Positions 20,695 to 30,386 of a stretch of 64,000 nucleotides of DNA are shown here, piece by piece. The stretch is taken from contig NZ_JACHMG010000001.1 of the NCBI RefSeq assembly GCF_014204865.1, positions 6,226,501 through 6,290,500 on the forward strand, read 5' to 3'. This DNA is from Amycolatopsis jiangsuensis (lineage in GTDB: Bacteria; Actinomycetota; Actinomycetes; Mycobacteriales; Pseudonocardiaceae). Both the position numbers and the translations under genes were made by a program. The notes beneath the pieces were generated by a model that worked only from the letters and a program-made list of their open reading frames with translations, was not told where the DNA came from and ran no database searches. Every line of letters begins with the position of its first letter. Within the stretch, counting starts at the first letter, position 1.

Positions 20695-21060
20695 TCAGCG
20701 GCCGGGCAGCTGCTCAGGGGAGAGATCGGGGGACGGGCGCGGCGCGCGTTCCGCGGTCGCCTCGGACTCGTCCCGCGCGCCGGGCACGACGGGGGCGCGC
20801 CGTCCGGACAGGTCGGCCAGCTGGTCCTCGACGACGTCGAGGAACTGGTCGACCTCGCGCTCGTCGTAGCCGCGCTTGCCGATCAGCGGCTTGGAGAACA
20901 GCACGTGGTGGACCTCCGCGGCGGTGAGGTCGTCCTCGTCGGCGATCGTCTTCGCGATGCGGCGGACGAAGTCGTCGACCTCGTGCTTGGCGTAGCCGCG
21001 GCGGCCGATCGGGGCGTTACCGAAGGCGACCTCGGTGAGGTCCTCGGCGGTGAACGACAT
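20695..21060 (-). CDS. Small protein with two DivIVA domains
   Basis: 121 residues with two tandem copies of the DivIVA N-terminal motif: [22 protein letters not shown] (about 13-34) and [22 protein letters not shown] (about 55-76). In DivIVA/Wag31 this segment contacts curved membrane at poles and septa, but the long coiled coil is missing here; the C-terminus is a Pro/Glu-rich tail. It may bind membrane or other DivIVA-type proteins at the growing pole. Function not established. Confidence 0.8.
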   Translation of the reverse strand: MSFTAEDLTEVAFGNAPIGRRGYAKHEVDDFVRRIAKTIADEDDLTAAEVHHVLFSKPLIGKRGYDEREVDQFLDVVEDQLADLSGRRAPVVPGARDESEATAERAPRPSPDLSPEQLPGR

Positions 21061-21243
21061 GGATCATTCTCCGATTCCGGTTCGGGATGTGCGAACTCCT
21101 GCGTTCCGTCCTAACCGGTTCCGCAGGCACGAGGAACCCCGAGCGCACTCGGACGACTCGATCAGGGAGCGGAAAGCCGCCCATCGAGTGAGAAGAAAGA
21201 CACGTAGCGCCACCGCCGCTCACTCACAGAGAGCAGTGGCTGG

Positions 21244-21837
21244 TCAGCCCGCGTGGAACTCGTTCTGCGCCGCGGCGAGGCCACGGGCGGCCAGCGCCTC
21301 GGTGGCGTCCGCGCACCGGTCGACCTCGAACGGGAGCTCCTTGCGCTCGACCGTCGAGAAGTCCTTGAGCACGAAGTCGGCCGGGTCCTGGCGGCCGGGC
21401 GGACGGCCGATGCCGAAGCGCACCCGGTAGTAGTCGCGGGTACCGAGCGATTTCGTGATGGAGCGCAGGCCGTTGTGCCCGTTGTCGCCGCCGCCGAGCT
21501 TGAGCTTCAGCGTGCCGAACGGCACGTCCAGCTCGTCGTGCACCACCACGACGCCGGACGGTGGAATCTTGAAGAACCGGGCCGCGCCCACGACCGGACC
21601 GCCGGAGAGGTTCATGAACGACCGGGGTTTCACCAGCACGACGCGGCGGCCGGACAGCCGGCCCTCCAGCACCTCGCCGCCACTGCGGTGGGCCTTGAAC
21701 TTCCCGCCGATCCGCGCGGCGAGTTCGTCGAGCACCAGGAAACCGGCGTTGTGCCGGTTGCCGGCGTACTGCGGCCCGGGATTGCCGAGGCCGGCGAGCA
21801 GAATCAGCTCGCCGGCCCCGGGCAGGTCTTGACTCAC
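21244..21837 (-). CDS. pth: Peptidyl-tRNA hydrolase
   Basis: Releases tRNA from peptidyl-tRNA dropped by stalled ribosomes. The 197-residue protein has [18 protein letters not shown] (about 14-31) with the catalytic His in [12 protein letters not shown] (about 74-82), HDELDVPFG (about 99-107) and [11 protein letters not shown] 21837 was chosen since upstream codons overlap the rplY tail region and lack similarity. Lies 11 bp after rplY, so the two are co-transcribed, as Rv1015c-Rv1014c. Confidence 0.95.
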   Translation of the reverse strand: MSQDLPGAGELILLAGLGNPGPQYAGNRHNAGFLVLDELAARIGGKFKAHRSGGEVLEGRLSGRRVVLVKPRSFMNLSGGPVVGAARFFKIPPSGVVVVHDELDVPFGTLKLKLGGGDNGHNGLRSITKSLGTRDYYRVRFGIGRPPGRQDPADFVLKDFSTVERKELPFEVDRCADATEALAARGLAAAQNEFHAG

Positions 21838-21848
21838 GGCAGTGGAGC

Positions 21849-22451
21849 CTATTCGGCGTCCTCGGCCGGGGTCTCCTCGGCTTCGGCCTCTTCGTCCTCG
21901 TCGGTGGCACGCGGGGCCTCGTTGACCGCCACGACCAGCGCCTCGGCGTCGGTGATCAGCTCGGCGCCACGGGGCAGCGCGATCTGCTCGACGGTGATCT
22001 GGGTGCCGGCCTCCTGGCCCTCGACCGAGACCTCGAACTGCTCCGGGATGTGCAGGGCCTCGACCTCGACCTGGACGGTGTCCAGGTCCTGCACGACCAG
22101 GGTGCCCGGCGCGGCGGTGCCGGTGATCACCAGCGGCACGTCCACGGTGACCTTCTCGCCCCGCCGGACCACCAGCAGGTCGACGTGCTCGATGTAGTTC
22201 TTCAGCGGGTGCACCACGATGGTCTTGGTCAGCGCCAGCTCGCTGGAGCCCTCGAGGTCGAGGGTGAGCACGGCGTTGCTGCCGTTCTCCCGGACGACGC
22301 GGGCGAACTCGATGGCCGGCAGCGCGAAGTGCCGCGGGTCCGAGCCGTGCCCGTAGAGCACCGCGGGGATTTTGCCGGCGCGACGGGTGCGGCGGGCGGC
22401 ACCCTTGCCGAACTCGGTGCGCGGTTCGACGGAAAGACGTACCTCGGACAC
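21849..22451 (-). CDS. rplY: 50S ribosomal protein L25 / general stress protein Ctc
   Basis: Binds 5S rRNA in the large subunit. The 200 residues hold the L25 domain ([20 protein letters not shown] at about 20-39) and the longer C-terminal Ctc domain, ending in an acidic Glu/Asp/Ala tail typical of actinobacteria. GTG start at 22451. First gene of the rplY-pth operon. Confidence 0.95.
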   Translation of the reverse strand: MSEVRLSVEPRTEFGKGAARRTRRAGKIPAVLYGHGSDPRHFALPAIEFARVVRENGSNAVLTLDLEGSSELALTKTIVVHPLKNYIEHVDLLVVRRGEKVTVDVPLVITGTAAPGTLVVQDLDTVQVEVEALHIPEQFEVSVEGQEAGTQITVEQIALPRGAELITDAEALVVAVNEAPRATDEDEEAEAEETPAEDAE

Positions 22452-22768
22452 GGTCTAGCACTCCTTCAGCAGCAAAGACGTAGGCAGGGCGGCGGGGATC
22501 GGCGATCTCTGCCTGGGGCGGTTGCGCACGGCGGCGAGTTCACGGGCGTGGCCGGACCACGGGGCTTCTCGAGCCGCCGCGTCGATCACGCCGGGCACTC
22601 AGCAGTGCACCCGCCTCGCCGAGACAACTCACGAAGTGTAAACCAGCGTGGGCCCACCGGGACACGGCGGGTGCATGCGCCGGTGGGGGCCGGGTGGGTG
22701 ACGACACGATCGCGGTTCCGCCCGCGGCGGGCCGGGGGTGGCATGATGCCCGCGGGAAGAGGGGCGTG
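22452..22768. other. Divergent intergenic region between rplY and a lipoprotein gene
   Basis: 317 bp holding the promoters of two divergent genes. Short ORFs here are low-complexity and show no family features. I see no clear repeat, operator or RNA. Confidence 0.5.
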
Positions 22769-23896
22769 ATGCGGGCTCGATGGACTGCGGTGGCGGCGGT
22801 GCTGCTGAGTGGGCTTCTTTCGGCCTGTCAGGTCGCGGTCGACGGCTCGGCCGGTCTCTCCGCCGCCGACCAGCAGGTCGCGCGGCAGCGGGCACAGCAG
22901 CAGTCGGCCGTGGACGCCGCGTTGCGGGCGCTCGAGCAGGCACCTGCGCTGCAGTACGACACGACCGTCAAGGATGCCGCGGGTAAACCCGCCGACCTCA
23001 GCTTCCGGATCACCCGCGGTGGCGACGGGCTGGGCGCGCTCCCGTTCGAGGGCACCGCGGTTCGCCTCGTCGAGCCGCAGGGCGGACTGTTTCTCTCGGC
23101 GGACGCGAGTTACTGGAAGTCGCACGGGCTCGAGGAGAACAGCGCGAAGTTCGGCACCGGCTGGGTCCAGACCGTCGGCACCGAGCTGCCGATCGACCCG
23201 GCCGCGCGGCTGGCTCCGCCGAAGCTGGCTGACGGGCTGCGCGCGTCGCTCGGCTCGCTGTACCGCAGCGGCCCTCCGCAGCGGCAGAAGCTGGCCGACG
23301 GCACCGAGGTCTACGAGCTGGGCGGCGGCCTCGGCGCGCTGCAGGTGAGCGTGGCCGAACCACACCGCGTGGTCTCGTTCGCACCCGCGCTGCTGGATCC
23401 GCTCGGCGGGGCGAAGCTCGGCGCCGGGTTCCGGGTGCGGCCGCTGGCCGGGCCGGAGCTGAAGCAATTCCACACCGACTTCGACGCCGCGGTCGACGGG
23501 CTCGGTCAGCCGTTCGACGGCCTCGCCCAGGCGAGCGTCAGGGTGCTGAACGACAAACTCGACTGCCAGGACTACGTCGGTTCCTGCAAGACCACTGTGG
23601 ACGTCGAGAACACCGTGGTGGGCAGCCGTCCGGGCAGCAAGCCGACCGTGCACCTCACGCTCACCGTGGAGATCAGCGCGGACAGCCTCGGCGCGCAGAG
23701 CTGCACCACGCAGGGCGACGCTGCCGCCGACTCGACCATCAGCATGTCCTGCTCGGTCAAGTTCAGCCTGCCGAACCGCACCGCGAGCTACCAGGTGCTG
23801 GCGAAACCCACCGCGGTCGGTGAGGTGCGCGCGCCGGTCGACGCGAAAGCGTTGAAGGCCAAGCTGGCGACCACCTTCGCCGCGCTGGGCGGCTGA
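22769..23896 (+). CDS. Hypothetical secreted lipoprotein
   Basis: 375 residues starting with a lipoprotein signal peptide and lipobox LLSACQV (cleavage before Cys, about residue 19). ATG 22769 follows GGAAGAGG. The mature protein is hydrophilic without further membrane spans and has pairs of cysteines late in the chain (DCQDYVGSC, about 268-276; SCTTQ and MSCSV, about 310-330), suggesting disulfides outside the cell. I do not recognise the family. It takes the place of lpqT next to rplY in M. tuberculosis but is on the opposite strand, so orthology is doubtful. Confidence 0.7.
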   Translation: MRARWTAVAAVLLSGLLSACQVAVDGSAGLSAADQQVARQRAQQQSAVDAALRALEQAPALQYDTTVKDAAGKPADLSFRITRGGDGLGALPFEGTAVRLVEPQGGLFLSADASYWKSHGLEENSAKFGTGWVQTVGTELPIDPAARLAPPKLADGLRASLGSLYRSGPPQRQKLADGTEVYELGGGLGALQVSVAEPHRVVSFAPALLDPLGGAKLGAGFRVRPLAGPELKQFHTDFDAAVDGLGQPFDGLAQASVRVLNDKLDCQDYVGSCKTTVDVENTVVGSRPGSKPTVHLTLTVEISADSLGAQSCTTQGDAAADSTISMSCSVKFSLPNRTASYQVLAKPTAVGEVRAPVDAKALKAKLATTFAALGG

Positions 23897-23940
23897 GCTG
23901 CACGCTCACCCCCAGGTGCGTCGGTTTCGTTGAAGTAGCC

Positions 23941-23982
23941 GAAGATCCGTCTCTACCATCGGCGCCACCGAAACGGATCTTC
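23941..23982. promoter_or_regulatory. Inverted repeat upstream of the NAD(P)-binding gene
   Basis: GAAGATCCGT (23941-23950) is exactly inverted as ACGGATCTTC (23973-23982) with a 22-bp spacer, ending 16 bp before the ATG. It may be an operator or the terminator of the preceding lipoprotein gene; no U-tract follows. Confidence 0.45.
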
Positions 23983-23998
23983 CTACCGGAGGCGGGAT

Positions 23999-24643
23999 AT
24001 GAGCAAGCTGGTGGTGTTCGGCGCGACGGGGTACGCCGGTGGCCGGATCACCGAAGAAGCGTTGCGGCGCGGGCATTCCGTGACCGGTGTGGCGCGCAAG
24101 GCGGACGGGCTTCCCGAAGGCGCCGACGCACGCTCGGGCTCGATCCACGACGCCGCGTTCGTCGCCGAAGTGAGCAAAGGTGCGAACGAGCTCGTGGTGG
24201 CCACTCGCGGTGGCGCGGACGACGAAGGGCGTCGGCTGCTGGACGCCCTTCCGACGCTCGTGGACGCGGCCCGCGCGGCGGGCGCCCGGCTGTCGTTCGT
24301 CGGCGGTGCCGGTTCGCTGCGGGTGAGCGAGGACGGCCCGCGGCTGATCGACACCCCGGAGTTTCCCGAGGCGTACAAGCACGAGGCCGGCAGCCACGCC
24401 GAGGTCCTCGAGGCGCTGCGTGCGCTCCCCGAGGACGTCGACTGGTTCTACGTCAGCCCGGCCGCCGAATTCGGCTCCTTCAACCCCGGCGAGCGCACCG
24501 GGAAGTTCCGGGTCGGCGGCGACGTGCTGCTCAGCGACTCGGACGGGCATTCCCGGCTCAGCGCCGCGGACCTCGCGATCGCCTACCTCGACGAGATCGA
24601 GGAGCCGAAGCACCGGCGTGCGCGGTTCTCCGTCGCGTACTGA
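23999..24643 (+). CDS. NAD(P)-binding atypical SDR
   Basis: 214-residue Rossmann protein of the NmrA/YwnB type. It has the N-terminal nucleotide motif VVFGATGYAGGRI (about 4-16) and the SFVGGAGSLRV segment (about 99-109). The Tyr-x-x-x-Lys catalytic pair of classical SDRs is not evident. Members are redox sensors or epimerase-like reductases. GGAGGCGGG precedes the ATG. Substrate unknown. Confidence 0.8.
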   Translation: MSKLVVFGATGYAGGRITEEALRRGHSVTGVARKADGLPEGADARSGSIHDAAFVAEVSKGANELVVATRGGADDEGRRLLDALPTLVDAARAAGARLSFVGGAGSLRVSEDGPRLIDTPEFPEAYKHEAGSHAEVLEALRALPEDVDWFYVSPAAEFGSFNPGERTGKFRVGGDVLLSDSDGHSRLSAADLAIAYLDEIEEPKHRRARFSVAY

Positions 24644-24656
24644 CCTGCGGCGTACC

Positions 24657-25517
24657 TCAGCCCGGCGACCCGGCCGTGCAGGCGAACTTCGTCGCATGCG
24701 CCGGGTCGAGCGCATTGGTGACCAGGTGCCACACGTTGAGGTCGTAGGCCTCGCCGATGTGGCCGACCGGATCGAGCGGACAGGTGTCCTGGACGTAGGC
24801 GTTCACCACGCCCGGCTCCCGCACGAAGGCGGTGTCGGTGGGCGTGACGAGTTCGTCGTACCGTGAGGTGAGCACCGTGTAGTGCACGCCGGGCTGCGCG
24901 ATCGGCCCGGTGGTCAGCGTCCGGACCGCCTCGCCGTCGGTGATCAGGTCGTCGCAGGCGGGGCAGCCGAGGGCATCGAGCGCCTTGCCGACCGCTTCGC
25001 GTTCACCCTGCCCCAGCAGGTACGCGAGGTTGGTCAGGCCGGCGAAGGTGGTGCCGTGCGCCGGCGGGGCGATGGCGACCACCGAGCCGATCCGGTCCGC
25101 GATGCCCTGGGTCTTGGGCACGTACAGGGACTGGAAGCCGCCTTCGGAATGGCCGACCAGATCGACCTGCTGCGCGCCCGTTTCGTCCAGTACCTCGCCG
25201 ATGAACTCCTTGATCTCGGCCGCGGAGTCGGCGATCGGGCGCAGCCCGCCGACGACCGGGAACTGCGGGTAGGCGCCGTAGGTCCGGCTGAACGTGCAGT
25301 AATCCTGTGCGGCGACCGAGTCCTGCAGGAAGTTGAGGTCCTCGTACGAGGTCGCGCCGAGGCCGTGCAGGAACACCACCGGACGGGGGTGCGCGCTGCT
25401 CGGTGTGCAGTCGCTGTCGTTGACTCCGCCGCTCGCGGCCTGCGCGGGAACGGTGAACGCGGCCAGGAGCGCGGTGCTCGCCGCGAGGAGGGCGAAGGGC
25501 CGGAAGAGTTTTCTCAT
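24657..25517 (-). CDS. Secreted lipase/esterase, alpha/beta hydrolase
   Basis: 286-residue exported hydrolase. A Sec signal peptide ends at VPAQAAS (about residue 27). The oxyanion loop is VVFLHGLGATS, the nucleophile elbow is GHSEGG (about residue 127), and the Asp and His of the triad are probably in DPVGH and WHLVTN near the C-terminus. Six cysteines in the mature part suggest disulfides. Resembles lipase class 2 triacylglycerol lipases. Divergent from a TetR gene that likely controls it. Confidence 0.87.
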   Translation of the reverse strand: MRKLFRPFALLAASTALLAAFTVPAQAASGGVNDSDCTPSSAHPRPVVFLHGLGATSYEDLNFLQDSVAAQDYCTFSRTYGAYPQFPVVGGLRPIADSAAEIKEFIGEVLDETGAQQVDLVGHSEGGFQSLYVPKTQGIADRIGSVVAIAPPAHGTTFAGLTNLAYLLGQGEREAVGKALDALGCPACDDLITDGEAVRTLTTGPIAQPGVHYTVLTSRYDELVTPTDTAFVREPGVVNAYVQDTCPLDPVGHIGEAYDLNVWHLVTNALDPAHATKFACTAGSPG

Positions 25518-25568
25518 CGGATGAGTTCCCTTCTTCACCCACCGGCTTCGTCGCCGGTGGGGCGGCCC

Positions 25569-25602
25569 TTGACGCACGAGACCGCCAGGTATTGGATACC
25601 TG
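25569..25602. promoter_or_regulatory. Promoter and TetR operator between lipase and TetR genes
   Basis: CAGGTAT (25586-25592) and ATACCTG (25596-25602) form a 7-bp-arm palindrome with a 3-bp centre. A rightward promoter TTGACG (25569-25574) with 17-bp spacing to TTGGAT overlaps it, so repressor binding would block the polymerase. Probably autoregulation by the adjacent TetR and control of the lipase. Confidence 0.6.
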
Positions 25603-25656
25603 AAAGTACGGAGTGACCTTCGGCACTGTCAAGGTCCCGATCAAGGGAGGCCTCCG

Positions 25657-26331
25657 ATGACCGGCCGTACGCGCCCGACGCGGTCGCAGACGCGCCGGCG
25701 CATTCTCGACGCGGCTTTCGAGGTGTTCGGTGACCAGGGCATCGCGGCCACGAAGCTGACCGAGGTGGCCGCCGCGGCGGGCCTCACGAAGGGCGCGGTG
25801 TACTCCAGCTTCGCCTCGAAGGACGAACTGGTGCTGGCGCTGATGGAAGAGCACGCCGTACACCGGCTGGAGACCAGCCTGGCCGGGTTCGCCGAAGGCG
25901 GCGACGAAGCCCTGGCGAACGTGGCCGCGGTGCTGATGCACGAAATGCGCACCGACGCGGTGTGGCACCTGCTGCTGGCCGAGTTCTTCGCCATGGCACA
26001 CCACGACGAACGCCGCCGCGACGCATTGCGCCGGCGCCGGCGGGAGGTGCGCGGCACGATCGCGCGTGCGCTGGAACGGCTCGCCGACGGGCTCGGTCTG
26101 GAGCTGCCCCTGCCGCCGGAGGAGTTCGCCGTGGTGTTGCTGGCCTTGAGCAACGGCCTCGCGGTCGAAGCGAACATCGACGAGGAGGCCGTGCCGGACG
26201 GGCTTCTCGCCCGGGTGCTGACACTGATCGCGGGCGACGCCGTGGCGAAGGTGCGCGCGGCGGCGGTCAGCGCCCCCGAAGCTCCGCCACCACCGGGGCG
26301 AACGTCTCCATCGTCGGCTCGAACACGGTGA
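25657..26331 (+). CDS. TetR-family transcriptional regulator
   Basis: 224-residue repressor with the HTH LTEVAAAAGLTKGAVYSSFASKDEL (about 39-63). The C-terminal domain is the usual ligand-binding helical bundle. Divergent from the secreted lipase, with a palindrome between. The 3' end overlaps the convergent LLM gene by 65 bp and the last 20 residues are low-complexity, so the stop may have shifted. Confidence 0.88.
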   Translation: MTGRTRPTRSQTRRRILDAAFEVFGDQGIAATKLTEVAAAAGLTKGAVYSSFASKDELVLALMEEHAVHRLETSLAGFAEGGDEALANVAAVLMHEMRTDAVWHLLLAEFFAMAHHDERRRDALRRRRREVRGTIARALERLADGLGLELPLPPEEFAVVLLALSNGLAVEANIDEEAVPDGLLARVLTLIAGDAVAKVRAAAVSAPEAPPPPGRTSPSSARTR

Positions 26332-27127
26332 TGTAGGAGAACCCGTAACGTTCGCGGCGGGCGACGAGCTGCGCGACGACCTCGTCCACCGTGCCGAACA
26401 GCAACTGTGGCGCTTCCAGCACCTCCTCGATGCTCGCGGCGCTGCGCTCGGTGGCCGCGTGCCATTCGGCGGCGGCCGCGCGGCGATCGTCGGTGATCAC
26501 CACGCGTTGCACGAGCAGGTTGTGCTCGACCGCGCGGTTTCCTGCCAGGGCACGGAAATACCCGACGCGCTCGGCCAGCACGTCGGCGTTGTCCAGTGCG
26601 AACGTGCCCGGTGGGCGGCCGCGTTCCTGGCGCAGCCCGGCGAATCCGACGATGTCCGCCTGCTCCGCGGCGAGCCGCAGCACGCCGTCGCTGTTGCCCG
26701 CGATGAGCAGGCGCGGCATCCCGCCCTCGTCGGCCAGCCGGGTGCGCAGCTCGGCCAGGCCTTCGGTGAGGTAGCTGATCCGGTCGGCGGCCTTGCGCCA
26801 CGGCAGGCCGGCTTCGTCGAACTCGTGTTTCATGTGGCCCGAGCCCAGCCCCAGCTCCAGCCGCCCGTCGGTGAGCTGGTTCGTGGTCGCGACATCCCGC
26901 GCGAACAGCGCCAGGTTGTAGAACGGCACGTTGGACACCAGCGTGCCGACCCGGACCCGTTCGGTGACCGCGGCGGCCGCGGTCAGCGCCGGAAACGGTG
27001 CCGGCAGCCCAGTGCCGAGATGGTCGGGCACCGAGATGTGGTCATACCCCAGTTCTTCGGCACGCCGGCAGTTCGCCGTCCACCCGGGAACGCTCCGCAG
27101 GCTCACGCCGAAGGTGAATTCGTTCAT
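26267..27127 (-). CDS. Luciferase-like (LLM) F420-dependent oxidoreductase
   Basis: 286-residue TIM-barrel flavin or F420 enzyme. It shows SVPDHLG (about 34-40), VGTLVSNVPFYNLALFARD (about 60-78) and GRLELGLGSGHMKHEF (about 88-103), the signatures of the bacterial luciferase superfamily, in the subgroup common in mycobacteria and relatives. ATG 27127 was chosen as the first start next to the conserved strand FTFGVSL. Divergent from a second cofactor-dependent gene (27224). Substrate unknown. Confidence 0.85.
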   Translation of the reverse strand: MNEFTFGVSLRSVPGWTANCRRAEELGYDHISVPDHLGTGLPAPFPALTAAAAVTERVRVGTLVSNVPFYNLALFARDVATTNQLTDGRLELGLGSGHMKHEFDEAGLPWRKAADRISYLTEGLAELRTRLADEGGMPRLLIAGNSDGVLRLAAEQADIVGFAGLRQERGRPPGTFALDNADVLAERVGYFRALAGNRAVEHNLLVQRVVITDDRRAAAAEWHAATERSAASIEEVLEAPQLLFGTVDEVVAQLVARRERYGFSYITVFEPTMETFAPVVAELRGR

Positions 27128-27223
27128 GCCGCCGAAGCTAGCCAGCCGCCTTGCGCTCGGCACCCGATTTCGCCACGGGCGGATCAGCCGGGTTTTGTCG
27201 TAGGTGCCCGGTAGCTTCGGCGT

Positions 27224-27649
27224 ATGGCACTTTCCGTGGAAGAACGCGAGCAGTTCCTGGCCGAGCCGCACATCGGTGCGTTGTCCGTGGTCGAGCGCCC
27301 GGACCGGGCCCCGCTGACGGTCCCCATCTGGTACCAGTACACGCCCGGCGGCGAACTGTGGATCCGCACCGATCCGAACTCCCGCAAGGGCCGGGCGATC
27401 GCGGCGGCCGGCCGGTTCTCACTGATGGTGGAGCGAGCCGAACCGACCGTCCGCTACGTGTCGGTCGAAGGACCGGTGGTCCGGACCACGCCGGACGAGC
27501 CCGAGCTCTCCCGGGAAATGGCCGCCCGCTACCTGCCGGAGGACAAAGCCGCCGGCTTCGTCGAATACGAGCGCGAACACCTGGGCGAACACGCGGTGAT
27601 CTACCTCCGCCCGGAGCACTGGCTGGCCGCCGACCTCGGAGCCTTCTGA
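27224..27649 (+). CDS. Pyridoxamine-5'-phosphate oxidase-like (FDOR) protein
   Basis: 141-residue split-barrel flavin/deazaflavin oxidoreductase. Typical features are LAEPHIGALSVVERPDRAPLTVPIWY-type first strands, LWIRTDPNSRKGRAI (about 45-59) for cofactor phosphate contacts, and VSVEGPV. Might use F420, FMN or bind heme; sequence alone does not decide. Divergent from the LLM enzyme with 96 bp between. Confidence 0.83.
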   Translation: MALSVEEREQFLAEPHIGALSVVERPDRAPLTVPIWYQYTPGGELWIRTDPNSRKGRAIAAAGRFSLMVERAEPTVRYVSVEGPVVRTTPDEPELSREMAARYLPEDKAAGFVEYEREHLGEHAVIYLRPEHWLAADLGAF

Positions 27650-27810
27650 ACCCACCCGCGACGGCACCTGCGGGTCCGTTCGGAACGGGGGATGTCCGCA
27701 CCCGTTCCAGGTGGGGCCGGCAAAGCCGGGGACCGGGTCCGACGGGTACCGCCTCCGGGCGGGGTTTTGCTGGTCGGTTGCGGGCTTGTCCGCCACCGTG
27801 GTCAAGCCGC

Positions 27811-27851
27811 GGTCCCGGGCGGGGTACCAGCTGGCACACCCGCCCGGGACC
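27811..27851. terminator. Hairpin between FDOR gene and prs
   Basis: GGTCCCGGGCGGG (27811-27823) pairs perfectly with 27839-27851 around a 15-base loop. It follows the prs stop (on the minus strand) and lies beyond the convergent FDOR gene, so it can end both transcripts. Confidence 0.8.
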
Positions 27852-27873
27852 GTTCGGCAAGCGGCGGAGCGGC

Positions 27874-28854
27874 TCAGGCGGCGCCGTCGAAGAGGGACGT
27901 GACCGAGCCGTCCTCGAAGACCTGTTGGATGGCCTCGGCGAGCATCGGGGCGATCGACAGCACGGTGAGCCCGGAAAACCGCTTCTCGTCCGGGATCGGC
28001 AGCGAGTTCGTGACGATGACCTCGCGTGCCTTGCACTGGGAGAGCCGTTCGGTGGCCGGATCGGACAGGATGCCGTGGGTGCAGGCGATCACCACGTCCG
28101 CGGCACCCTGCTCCAGCAGCGCCTCGGTGGCCTTCACGATCGTGCCGCCGGTGTCGATCATGTCGTCGATCAGCACGCACAGTTTGCCCTCGACCTTGCC
28201 GACCACCCGGTTGGCCACGGCCTGGTTCGGCTTGTCCGGATCGCGAGTCTTGTGGATGAACGCGATCGGCCGGTCGCCCAGCTGCTGCGCCCACTTCTCC
28301 GCCAGCCGCACCCGGCCCGAATCCGGCGAGACGACCGTGATGTCCGCTTCGCCGTAGGTGTCCTTGATGTGGTCGGCGAGCACCGACTGCGCCATCAGGT
28401 GGTCCACCGGGCCGTCGAAGAAGCCCTGGATCTGCGCGGTGTGCAGGTCCACGGTCATGATCCGGTCCGCACCCGCGGTCTTGAACAGGTCCGCGATCAG
28501 CCGCGCGGAGATCGGCTCGCGGCCCTTGTGCTTCTTGTCCTGGCGGGCGTACGGGTAGAACGGCATGACCACGGTGATCCGCTTGGCGCTGGCGCGCTTG
28601 AGCGCGTCCACCATGATCAGCTGCTCCATCACGTACTCGTTGATGGGCGTGGTGTGCGCCTGGATCACGAACGCGTCGGTCCCGCGGACGGACTCCTCGA
28701 ACCGGACGAACAGCTCGCCGTTGGCGAAGGTGTGCGCGGTCTGCGGAGTGATCGTCACGTTCAGGTGCTTGGCGACCTCTTCCGCGAGCTCCTTGTGCGC
28801 ACCGCCGGAGAAGAGCATCAGGTTTTTCTTCGGCGTCCCGGACTTCGGACTCAT
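27874..28854 (-). CDS. prs: Ribose-phosphate pyrophosphokinase
   Basis: Makes PRPP from ribose 5-phosphate and ATP for nucleotides, His, Trp, NAD and, in actinobacteria, cell-wall arabinose donors. The 326 residues contain [16 protein letters not shown] (about 43-58), [20 protein letters not shown] (about 99-118), [12 protein letters not shown] and the PRPP loop [13 protein letters not shown] (about 226-238). Its ATG overlaps the glmU stop by 4 bp, so the two are translationally coupled. Confidence 0.97.
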   Translation of the reverse strand: MSPKSGTPKKNLMLFSGGAHKELAEEVAKHLNVTITPQTAHTFANGELFVRFEESVRGTDAFVIQAHTTPINEYVMEQLIMVDALKRASAKRITVVMPFYPYARQDKKHKGREPISARLIADLFKTAGADRIMTVDLHTAQIQGFFDGPVDHLMAQSVLADHIKDTYGEADITVVSPDSGRVRLAEKWAQQLGDRPIAFIHKTRDPDKPNQAVANRVVGKVEGKLCVLIDDMIDTGGTIVKATEALLEQGAADVVIACTHGILSDPATERLSQCKAREVIVTNSLPIPDEKRFSGLTVLSIAPMLAEAIQQVFEDGSVTSLFDGAA

Positions 28855-30341
28855 GCTGGCGACTCCCCGTCGGTTCCTGCTGCGGACTCGGACACCGCGG
28901 TGTCCTGCGCGGCGAGCGCGGCTTCCGCCGCCTCCGCCGCGGGCGTGCCCGGCCTGCGCCGGACCGCCCAGCCTTCGATGGTGCGCTGCGCTCCGGCCGA
29001 CACCGCCAGTGCACCCGGCGGAACGTCGTCGCGGATCACCGCACCCGCTCCACTGTAAGCGCCGTCGCCGACCTGCACCGGCGCCACCAGTGTGTTGTCC
29101 GCGCCGATCCGCACGTGCGAGCCGACGACCGTGTGGTGCTTGCCCACCCCGTCGTAGTTCACGAACACGCTGGAGCAGCCGATGTTGCTGTGCTCGCCGA
29201 CCGTCGCGTCGCCGACGTAGGTCAGGTGCGGCACCTTCGTCCCGGCGCCGATGTCCGCGTTCTTCGTCTCCACGAACGCACCCAGCTTGCCCTTCGCGCC
29301 GAGCTTGGTGCCCGGGCGGAGGTAGGTGTACGGGCCGACGGTGACGCCGTCGCCCAGTTCCGCGCCGGAACCGTGCACGCGGACCACCGAAGCGTCCGTG
29401 CCGATGGTCACGTCGGTGAGCGTGGTGTCCGGGCCGACCACAGAGCCTTCGCCGACCGACGTGGCGCCCTTCAGCTGCGTGTTCGGTTCGATCAGCACAT
29501 CAGCCGACAGCGTGACGTCCGCCTCGATCCAGGTCGTGTCCGGGTCGACGACCGTGACGCCCTCGCGCTGCCAGCGCTGCACGATGCGGCGGTTGTACTC
29601 CGCGCCGAGCGTCGACAGCTGTACGCGGTCGTTCACGCCTTCGGTGACCCACGGGTCGTCGACCACCAGCGCGCCGACGCCCTTGCCGTCCTCGCGCGCG
29701 ATGCCGAGCACGTCGGTGAGGTACAGCTCGCCCTGCGCGTTGTCCGTGGACAGCCGCGAGAGCCCTTCGGTGAGCACGGCCGCGTCGAACGCGTACACGC
29801 CGGAGTTGATCTCGGTGATCTCCAGCTGCTCGGGCGTCGCGTCCTTGTGCTCCACGATCGCCTTCACCACGCCTTCGCCGTCGCGCTCGATACGGCCGTA
29901 GCCGCTCGGGTCCGCGACGACCGCGGTGAGCACGGTGACCGCGTTGCCCGAGCCGTTGTGCTCGGCCAGCAGCGCGCTCAGCGTCTCGGTGTCGAGCAGC
30001 GGTACGTCGCCGTAGCTGACGAGCACGGTGCCGGTGAGCCCCTGCGGGAGTTCGCGCAGCGCGCAGGACACCGCGTGCCCCGTGCCCTTCTGCTCCTCCT
30101 GCACGGCGGTGGTGACCGCACGGTCCAGCACCGTGCCCACGCGGGCCAGCTCGGCGCCGACGGCCTCGCGGCCGTGGCCGATCACGACCACCAGGTGCTG
30201 CGGCCGCAACCCGGCCGCGGCGCGGACGGCGTGTTCCACCAACGGCCGCCCGGCGATCGGGTGCAGCACTTTCGGGGTGGACGAGCGCATGCGGGTGCCC
30301 TCACCCGCGGCGAGGATCAACGTGCTCAGCGGGGTGGCCAC
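28851..30341 (-). CDS. glmU: Bifunctional GlmU (UDP-GlcNAc synthesis)
   Basis: Acetylates glucosamine-1-phosphate and then uridylates it, giving UDP-GlcNAc for peptidoglycan. The 496 residues have the uridyltransferase motif [20 protein letters not shown] (about 8-27), [18 protein letters not shown], and C-terminal left-handed beta-helix hexapeptide repeats (about 255-440) with [12 protein letters not shown] and the catalytic-His region [10 protein letters not shown]. An Ala/Glu-rich tail of about 40 residues follows. GTG start with GGGAG upstream. Operon glmU-prs as Rv1018c-Rv1017c. Confidence 0.96.
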   Translation of the reverse strand: MATPLSTLILAAGEGTRMRSSTPKVLHPIAGRPLVEHAVRAAAGLRPQHLVVVIGHGREAVGAELARVGTVLDRAVTTAVQEEQKGTGHAVSCALRELPQGLTGTVLVSYGDVPLLDTETLSALLAEHNGSGNAVTVLTAVVADPSGYGRIERDGEGVVKAIVEHKDATPEQLEITEINSGVYAFDAAVLTEGLSRLSTDNAQGELYLTDVLGIAREDGKGVGALVVDDPWVTEGVNDRVQLSTLGAEYNRRIVQRWQREGVTVVDPDTTWIEADVTLSADVLIEPNTQLKGATSVGEGSVVGPDTTLTDVTIGTDASVVRVHGSGAELGDGVTVGPYTYLRPGTKLGAKGKLGAFVETKNADIGAGTKVPHLTYVGDATVGEHSNIGCSSVFVNYDGVGKHHTVVGSHVRIGADNTLVAPVQVGDGAYSGAGAVIRDDVPPGALAVSAGAQRTIEGWAVRRRPGTPAAEAAEAALAAQDTAVSESAAGTDGESPA

Positions 30342-30386
30342 ATGACTCCCAACGATTCACCGGTCGGCTGACGTCAGGCAACGATC

